Origin: Aquificota bacterium
Lineage (GTDB): Bacteria > Aquificota > Aquificia > Aquificales > Hydrogenothermaceae
Length of the DNA: 20,088 bases
Assembly: GCA_013153235.1 (NCBI GenBank)
Contig: JAADEU010000043.1
Coordinates: 1 to 20,088, forward strand
Direction of reading: 5' to 3'
Positions 14,503 through 20,088 of the stretch are shown one piece after another (within the stretch, counting starts at the first letter, position 1; each line of letters starts with the position of its first letter). The notes beneath the pieces are model-generated. The model was not told where the DNA came from. It saw only the letters and a list, made by a program, of their open reading frames with translations, and did not search any database. The translations under genes were made by a program, and so were the position numbers.

Positions 14503-15116
14503 ATCCCCATAAGCTCCCTTAAACTGTTATCTTTTATTTTCTCAGGATTAAAACGCTCCGTTTTCAATCGATTTGAGAGGATAATGTACTTCACATCCTC
14601 CTTTGCCCTTTCCAGGATATCATTTATCACTGTATAGTCGTATTCCCTCCAGGCGGGAATTTCTTTTTTTGCAGTCTGAAGTCTCTTTTCTATCTCCTCA
14701 GGTGGGTCACCCCTGTGTTCCATCCTCCTGACAAGCTCATCTAAAGAAGGGGGAAGAAGAAATATGGTTACCGTCTCGGGTCTGGCTTTTTTAATCTGTC
14801 TCATACCCTGAACGTCAATCACAAGCAAAAGGTCATATCCCTTTGACAGCTCCTCTTCCACTTCATCCTTTGGGGTTCCGTAGTAGTTGCCGTGGACCAC
14901 GGCATATTCCAGAAATCTGTTTTCCCTGATTCTTCTCTCAAACTCGTCAACAGACAGAAAGTAATAGTCCACCCCGTCCTTTTCTCCAGGGCGGGGCTTT
15001 CTTGTTGTGCAGGTGATAACCCTTTTGAGTTTTGGTATTTCCTTAATTAGAAGACTGGCAATTGTTGTTTTGCCCCCTCCAGCAGGAGAGGACAGTATAA
15101 ACAACTCACCCTTCAT
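14499..15116 (-). CDS. gmk: guanylate kinase
   Basis: Gmk phosphorylates GMP to GDP in guanine nucleotide synthesis. The 205-residue length is normal. The P-loop is SSPAGGGKTT (9-18), a variant of GPSGxGKST. The GMP-binding region has TTRKPRPGE (37-45), Tyr51 in VDYYF, Glu70-Tyr71 and HGNYYGTP (75-82). VIDVQG (99-104) is the conserved Asp-containing strand, and the lid region is RRMEHRGDPPEE (130-141). Its start codon shares a base with the stop of nuoN (TAATG), so it is probably co-translated with the end of the complex I genes. The next gene starts by ATGA overlap. Confidence 0.96.
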   Translation of the reverse strand: MKGELFILSSPAGGGKTTIASLLIKEIPKLKRVITCTTRKPRPGEKDGVDYYFLSVDEFERRIRENRFLEYAVVHGNYYGTPKDEVEEELSKGYDLLLVIDVQGMRQIKKARPETVTIFLLPPSLDELVRRMEHRGDPPEEIEKRLQTAKKEIPAWREYDYTVINDILERAKEDVKYIILSNRLKTERFNPEKIKDNSLRELMGI

Positions 15117-16585
15117 TATCTACCAACGCCCTGCATCAGCACAGCAGAGAGCAGACTTGAAAGGTCCCAGAAAATTGTTGGATATATACCGAGTATCAGG
15201 ATAAATGTTGCCATAAACGCAAGGGTAAATGCCTCTCCCATAGAGAAGTTGAATCTTGCCTTGCTGACCGGTTCATGCATGTACATGTAGATAACAACCC
15301 TGAGATAGTATCCTGCAGATACAATACTCATCACAACAAGTACAACGGCAAGCCACCAGATGTCTGAACCAATCAGAGCCACAAAAACTCCCAGTTTTCC
15401 GAAGAATCCAACTGTTGGAGGAATTCCAAGCATAGAGAACATGAATATCAGCATAAACAGGGCCATCATCGGACTTCTTTTTGCAAGGCCCCTAAAATCA
15501 TTTATGTGATTATTCCAGTCGTACTGTCTTTCCATTGCAGAGAGGAAAATAAATCCTCCAAGTCCCATGAATATATAAACAAGGGAGTAGAAAATCAGAG
15601 CTGTAAACGCCGCATCTGTTGGTGCTGCAAGGGCAGCCAGTATGTAACCGGAGTGGGCTATTGATGAGTAGGCAAGCATCCTCTTAACATTGTCCTGTCT
15701 CAGGGCCACGAAATTACCAAAAATCATTGATGCTGCCGCAAGGAGAGCCCATCCCAGATTCCAGACCTCGTATGCGAAGGGGAAAGCCTCAACCATTATC
15801 CTCAGTATAACCGCAAAGGTTGCAATCTTTGCGGCAACAGCCATAAACGCCGTGATAGGGGTTGCAGCACCCTGGTATGCATCGGGAGTCCAGAAATGGA
15901 ATGGAACAGATGATGCCTTCAGTGCAAGACCAATCAGGAGTATGACTATTCCTGCAACGGCACCAACATCAAGATTATCCGATGTTATTGTATCTGCAAT
16001 GGTTGCAAAATCAAATGAACCTGTTCTACCGTAGAGAAGGGCAATACCGTAACTTATCACGGCTGTTCCTGTACCACCAAGTATCAGGTATTTAAAGGCA
16101 CCTTCCTTTGACAGGTAGTCCTTTCTGAACATACCTGCAAGTATGTATATCGAGATTGACGCAAGCTCTATTCCCATGTAGAAGGTAATCAGGTTAGGTG
16201 CAGAGACCATCATCATCATACCAAGGAGGGAGAATAGCATCAGGTAATAATACTCACCGTAATATGTATCCTTTGATTCAAGATACGGTCTGAGGACAAT
16301 CACCACAAAAAACGCCGTCAGAATCAGGAAAAACTTGAAGGTAAGGGAAAATGTATCAACAAGGTAAAGCCCATAAAAAGTCAGGTCACCCTGCGATATA
16401 AGCTGGGTTGATACAGCCGAGAGGAAAAGACCCACAACAGTAACAACTGTTATCAGGAATCTTGCCTTACTGAACAGCTCTATTGCAAAAACAGTAAATG
16501 CTGTTAGGAGAATAATTATTTCAGGAATCAGTACACCAAAGTTAGGTACTCCCAGTCCTGCTACAATTTCCTGTAATACAGACAT
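15116..16585 (-). CDS. nuoN: NADH-quinone oxidoreductase subunit N
   Basis: NuoN is one of three antiporter-like membrane subunits of respiratory complex I that translocate protons. At 489 residues and nearly all hydrophobic, it has the normal size (14 helices in the family). GIELASISIYILAG (138-151) carries Glu140. The broken helix with ALKASSVPFHFW (221-232) carries Lys223 and is followed by TPDAYQGA, the NuoN hallmark. The AGGAGG ribosome site lies within the last codons of nuoM, 3 nt of gap separate the two genes, and its stop overlaps gmk by one base. It is the last gene of the nuo L-M-N series. Confidence 0.96.
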   Translation of the reverse strand: MSVLQEIVAGLGVPNFGVLIPEIIILLTAFTVFAIELFSKARFLITVVTVVGLFLSAVSTQLISQGDLTFYGLYLVDTFSLTFKFFLILTAFFVVIVLRPYLESKDTYYGEYYYLMLFSLLGMMMMVSAPNLITFYMGIELASISIYILAGMFRKDYLSKEGAFKYLILGGTGTAVISYGIALLYGRTGSFDFATIADTITSDNLDVGAVAGIVILLIGLALKASSVPFHFWTPDAYQGAATPITAFMAVAAKIATFAVILRIMVEAFPFAYEVWNLGWALLAAASMIFGNFVALRQDNVKRMLAYSSIAHSGYILAALAAPTDAAFTALIFYSLVYIFMGLGGFIFLSAMERQYDWNNHINDFRGLAKRSPMMALFMLIFMFSMLGIPPTVGFFGKLGVFVALIGSDIWWLAVVLVVMSIVSAGYYLRVVIYMYMHEPVSKARFNFSMGEAFTLAFMATFILILGIYPTIFWDLSSLLSAVLMQGVGR

Positions 16586-16588
16586 CCC

Positions 16589-18097
16589 TTAGCCTCCTAT
16601 AAACTTAGAAAGAATAGCTGCTGATGTTTTTTCTATAAGCTGAATCCACCAGGTTGGATAAATACCTATCACAAACATCATTATTACAAGCGGAAGGAAT
16701 GATAGGAACTCTGCAGCATTCATATCCTTCAGCTTTTCCCATTTTTCTATCTTTTCAGCAGATAGCTCACTTTCTTTGAACATTGCCTTGTGGTAAAGCC
16801 AGAGGGTGTATCCGGCACCAACGATAAGACTGAGACCTGCAAGTACTGCCGTTATAACACTTGCCTTGAATGTACCAAGAAGTGCCAGAAACTCACCTAC
16901 GAATCCTGACAGTCCTGGCAGTCCTGCAGAGGCCATCGCCGAAATCATAAACAGTGTCGCAAAAACAGGCATAAATCTGGCAAGACCTCCAAGGTCTTTT
17001 ATCTCATAAGAGTGTACCCTTTCGTATATAAATCCTGCGGCAAGGAACAGTGCAGCCGAGGTAAATCCGTGGGAAATCATTGTTATAATTGCCCCGTTCA
17101 TCCCTTCCATATTCAGGGCAAATGTACCTATGGTAACAAATCCCATGTGGGATACAGACGAATAAGCGATAAGTCTCTTTATATGTGTCTGGGCTATGGC
17201 CATCATTGCCGTATAAATAATGGCTATAACCCCGAGGGCAAACATCACAGGTACAAAGTACTTAGAAGCTTCAGGGAACCATGGAAGTGAAAATCTGACA
17301 AAACCGTAAGTTCCCATCTTCAGCAGAACAGCAGCCAGTATTACAGAACCGGCTGTTGGAGCCTGAACGTGTGCTGCTGGAAGCCATGTATGGAAAGGCC
17401 ACATTGGAACCTTAATGGCAAATCCAAGTGCCAGCAACAGGAAGAATATAATCTCCAGTTTAAATGGAAGACCAAGATTAACAAGGTCAAAGTAGCTTGT
17501 TGAAAGGATTCCCTTCTCGTAGTACTGGTAAATGTACATTCCAATAACACCGATAAGGAGGAAAAGGGAACCGAAGAAAGTATATATAAAGAACTTTGTT
17601 GCTGCGTAGATTCTTTCAGCATATCCCCATACACCGATAATCAGGAACATCGGAATAAGCATTGCTTCCCAGAAGATGTAGAACCATACAAGGTCCCATG
17701 ATACGAAGACACCTATACACGCAGCTTCAAGAACAAGAAATGCTATAAAGTACTCTTTTATCCTTTTCTGTATGTTTGTACTCCATACGAATGCGGCGAC
17801 AAAAGAAACCGCCGTTAGCCATACCATTGTCAGACTGAGCGCATCAACACCAACCTCGTAACTTACCCCTAAAAACGGAATCCAGGAGTATTTTTCATAA
17901 AACTGGATTGAGTAGGTGGAGTAGTCATATGCAAACAGCATGTATGTAGAAAGAACAAACACAATGATAGATGTGATTATGCTTACTGGTTTTGCGTGCC
18001 TTTCAGGCAGGAAAAACAGTAGTCCGGCAGCAAGCAGAGGGATAATTATCGATATCGTAATTATCGGAAATGTGGCATTCACAAATTCTACTGTCAT
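16589..18097 (-). CDS. nuoM: NADH-quinone oxidoreductase subunit M
   Basis: NuoM is the middle proton-translocating antiporter-like subunit of complex I. The 502 residues match the family. VWFYIFWEAMLIPMFLIIG (137-155) contains the functional Glu144, and AIKVPMWPFHTWLPAAH (227-243) contains Lys229 on the discontinuous helix. A second lysine, Lys260, lies in the following helix. The gene begins 12 nt after nuoL, with a GGGGG run overlapping the end of nuoL as probable ribosome site, and ends 3 nt before nuoN. Nothing suggests a defect. Confidence 0.97.
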   Translation of the reverse strand: MTVEFVNATFPIITISIIIPLLAAGLLFFLPERHAKPVSIITSIIVFVLSTYMLFAYDYSTYSIQFYEKYSWIPFLGVSYEVGVDALSLTMVWLTAVSFVAAFVWSTNIQKRIKEYFIAFLVLEAACIGVFVSWDLVWFYIFWEAMLIPMFLIIGVWGYAERIYAATKFFIYTFFGSLFLLIGVIGMYIYQYYEKGILSTSYFDLVNLGLPFKLEIIFFLLLALGFAIKVPMWPFHTWLPAAHVQAPTAGSVILAAVLLKMGTYGFVRFSLPWFPEASKYFVPVMFALGVIAIIYTAMMAIAQTHIKRLIAYSSVSHMGFVTIGTFALNMEGMNGAIITMISHGFTSAALFLAAGFIYERVHSYEIKDLGGLARFMPVFATLFMISAMASAGLPGLSGFVGEFLALLGTFKASVITAVLAGLSLIVGAGYTLWLYHKAMFKESELSAEKIEKWEKLKDMNAAEFLSFLPLVIMMFVIGIYPTWWIQLIEKTSAAILSKFIGG

Positions 18098-18109
18098 TCT
18101 TTCAGCCCC

Positions 18110-20056
18110 CTACACAAAAAGTAAGAATATTCCAAGGAATATCAGTATTCCAACTGCCATCTGTGTAACATAAGCACCAATCTTACCAGACTGGAACAGT
18201 CTCAGACCGTCCCCGGCAACCAGGGATGTTTTGGCGGAACCGTCAACGATTCCGTCGATAATAACCTTATCTCCAATAAACCACAGGATTCTTGAGAATT
18301 TATAGTACCCAAACACGAATACTGCGTAGTAAACGAAATCAAAGTACCATCTGTTGTAGAATAGCAGGTACAGAGGTTTGAATGTCTTTGCGATTTCCCT
18401 TGCACTGATTTTCTTCAGCTGGTAGATAATCCACGCTGTAAATATTCCCAGTAAGGCCGTTACAAGTGCCAGTATTCCAAGTGGCGATGTCAGAGAGTGT
18501 ATCAGGAAATGCCATGCATCTTCAGCCATATGTACGTGATGTGCCCTGCTGAGTCCTTCCTCTACCAGCAGCTTTGTCTCTTCGTTTAGGAAAGGCATAT
18601 GTGCAGGGTCCAGTGATGGTTTAAGGAAGTTTCCAAAGAACTCTTTGAAAAATCCAAGAACAACGGCACCGGATGCAAGAACAATCAGTGGTATGGTCAT
18701 TGTAGGTGGAGATTCGTGTACATGTTCTTTGACATGTGGGTCAAGTCTGTCTCCATTTTCAAATGCAAGGAAGTAAAGTCTGAATATATAGAATGCTGTC
18801 AGTCCTGCACCAACCCACAGGAAGAACCAGACAGCCTTTGATATCTCGTATGCACCTTCAATAATAGGGTCTTTTGAGAAGAACCCTGCAAATGGTGGAA
18901 TACCTGCCAGTGCCAGTGCACCAATCAGGAAGGTTATTGCGGTAATAGGCATGTATTTCCTGAGCTGGCCCATCTTCTGTACGTTGAGGATATGGTGTAT
19001 TCCAATCAGAACAGAACCTGCAGCCAGGAACAGGAGAGCCTTGAATACAGCGTGGGATGCAAGGTGGAACATCCCTTCTCCAAACAGTCCCAGTCCTTCG
19101 GCGGCAAACATATAACCCAGCTGGGACATTGTTGAGTAAGCGATAATCCTCTTGATGTCGTTCTGAACGAGTCCCATAGTAGCCGCAATGAATGCAGAGG
19201 CTGTACCTACAAACAGAACAACATCAAGGGCTATATCGGAGGCGGCAAATATCGGCATCAGCCTTGCGACCATGTAAACACCGGCTGCAACCATGGTTGC
19301 AGCGTGAATCAGAGCAGAAACCGGTGTTGGACCTTCCATGGCGTTAGGTAACCATATATGGAGCCCCAGCTGCGCCGATTTACCTACAGCACCACCAAAC
19401 AGCAGGAGTGCTATTGCCGTTACAACCCAGTAACTTGCCTCTGGGAGTTTATTGAAAATATCCAGATAGTCCATAGTTCCAAATGTCACAAAGGCGAGAA
19501 TCGCACCTGTAAGGAACAGCCAGTCACCAACCCTGTTGGTTATAAACGACTCAAAAGCAGCATCTGCAGCTGAACTTTTGTGGTGATAGAAACCAATCAA
19601 CAGGTAAGAGGCAAGACCAACACCTTCCCATCCGAAGAACAGCTGAACAAGGTTATCAGAAAGTGTAAGCATTAACATCATAAACACGAACAGAGAGAGA
19701 TAGGCAAAGAACCTTGGATAGGAAGGTTCATTCCTCATATAACCTGTTGCAAATATGAAAATGAAGGTTGATATCACAGTAACAACACATGTCATAAGAG
19801 CCGAGAGAGGGTCCCACAGAATACTTACGGAAATTTCGTAATCCCCAATAGGCATCCATGTAAACAGTTTCAGATTGTAGTATCCCCCTGATGTGGCAAC
19901 CTGAATAAATCCGATAACAGATGCCACCGCAGATATTGCCACTGCAACAACAGCAACAATACCTGAAAGGGGCTCCCTTAAGAACTTATATCCAAAAAGC
20001 CCTATGATGATAAATGCAATCAGAGGTGAAAAAGGTATAATCCATAAATACTCCAT
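18110..20056 (-). CDS. nuoL: NADH-quinone oxidoreductase subunit L
   Basis: NuoL is the distal proton-pumping subunit of complex I and carries the long lateral helix along the membrane arm. The length of 648 residues agrees with a full NuoL (16 helices plus the lateral helix in the family). FGWEGVGLASYLLIGFY (141-157) contains Glu144. GKSAQLGLHIWLPNAM (225-240) contains Lys226. LIHAATMVAAG contains His250, ASHAVFKALLFL contains Lys339, and GFFSKD contains Lys395. All these charged residues of the proton path are kept. GAGGAG lies 4 nt upstream of the ATG. Ten bases separate it from what appears to be the end of nuoK. Confidence 0.97.
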   Translation of the reverse strand: MEYLWIIPFSPLIAFIIIGLFGYKFLREPLSGIVAVVAVAISAVASVIGFIQVATSGGYYNLKLFTWMPIGDYEISVSILWDPLSALMTCVVTVISTFIFIFATGYMRNEPSYPRFFAYLSLFVFMMLMLTLSDNLVQLFFGWEGVGLASYLLIGFYHHKSSAADAAFESFITNRVGDWLFLTGAILAFVTFGTMDYLDIFNKLPEASYWVVTAIALLLFGGAVGKSAQLGLHIWLPNAMEGPTPVSALIHAATMVAAGVYMVARLMPIFAASDIALDVVLFVGTASAFIAATMGLVQNDIKRIIAYSTMSQLGYMFAAEGLGLFGEGMFHLASHAVFKALLFLAAGSVLIGIHHILNVQKMGQLRKYMPITAITFLIGALALAGIPPFAGFFSKDPIIEGAYEISKAVWFFLWVGAGLTAFYIFRLYFLAFENGDRLDPHVKEHVHESPPTMTIPLIVLASGAVVLGFFKEFFGNFLKPSLDPAHMPFLNEETKLLVEEGLSRAHHVHMAEDAWHFLIHSLTSPLGILALVTALLGIFTAWIIYQLKKISAREIAKTFKPLYLLFYNRWYFDFVYYAVFVFGYYKFSRILWFIGDKVIIDGIVDGSAKTSLVAGDGLRLFQSGKIGAYVTQMAVGILIFLGIFLLFV

Positions 20057-20066
20057 CTCTCTCCTC

Positions 20067-20088
20067 TTAATGTTTTAGTTCTGTCAGT
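20067..20088 (-). CDS. nuoK: probable 3' end of nuoK, partial
   Basis: The last bases of the window, read on the minus strand, give an open frame ending in LTELKH and a TAA stop, 10 nt before nuoL. In most nuo operons the gene before nuoL is nuoK, whose C-terminus is a short polar tail, so this is probably its end. Only six codons are visible; the call rests on gene order. Confidence 0.4.

Noticed and set aside
15116..20056. nuoL, nuoM and nuoN as a tandem duplication
   Set aside because: They are the ancient paralogous antiporter-like subunits in standard L-M-N order, each with its own hallmarks.
1..20088. CRISPR arrays, tRNA/rRNA genes, insertion sequences, prophage or defence systems
   Set aside because: I saw no regularly spaced repeats, no RNA gene signatures, no transposase, integrase or phage structural motifs, and no restriction or toxin-antitoxin genes.

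Overview
The window looks like chromosomal DNA of a deep-branching thermophilic bacterium, most likely an Aquificota member of the Hydrogenothermaceae/Persephonella type. This is inferred from moderately AT-rich DNA, lysine/glutamate-rich proteins, almost no intergenic space, overlapping gene ends, a long LysRS, an NtrC/PilR-family regulator and the gene mix. No 16S gene or other decisive marker is present. About 97% of the window is coding. I see no tRNA, rRNA, CRISPR array, insertion sequence or prophage.

Left part (1-6335). A D-2-hydroxyacid dehydrogenase (+) runs tail to tail into a PP2C phosphatase (-). The phosphatase is divergent from a 61-residue glutamine-rich microprotein (+), whose 3' end overlaps that of a minus-strand operon. 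That operon reads birA -> single-cysteine IscU/NifU-like protein -> NMT1/NitT-type substrate-binding lipoprotein -> membrane GGDEF-EAL protein. No ABC permease or ATPase is present, so the lipoprotein plus GGDEF-EAL pair looks like a ligand-sensing cyclic-di-GMP module comparable to NspS-MbaA of Vibrio cholerae.

Middle part (6336-11371). A gamma-glutamylcyclotransferase-like gene (+) is divergent from birA and convergent with an operon reading lysS -> ADP-ribosylglycohydrolase-like -> hfq -> APC permease (-). A good sigma-70-type promoter precedes lysS. Three of these proteins depart from their families: LysRS has an apparent extra OB-like domain, the ADP-ribosylglycohydrolase lacks the TDDT metal motif, and the permease carries a C-terminal domain resembling a catalytically dead nucleotidyltransferase.

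Right part (11372-20088). One long minus-strand run reads (nuoK end) nuoL -> nuoM -> nuoN -> gmk -> vanZ-like -> rpoZ -> PilS-like histidine kinase -> PilR/NtrC-like sigma-54 activator. Most junctions touch or overlap (TAATG, ATGA, 32-nt overlap). Complex I proton-pumping subunits therefore share a likely transcript with nucleotide metabolism, RNA polymerase omega and a two-component system.

Most of the window is housekeeping. The best candidates for something less described are the lipoprotein/GGDEF-EAL module with its odd IscU-like neighbour, the Gln-rich microprotein, the permease-pseudonucleotidyltransferase fusion, and an ATTATTAA repeat shared by the two promoter regions that flank the GGDEF-EAL operon.
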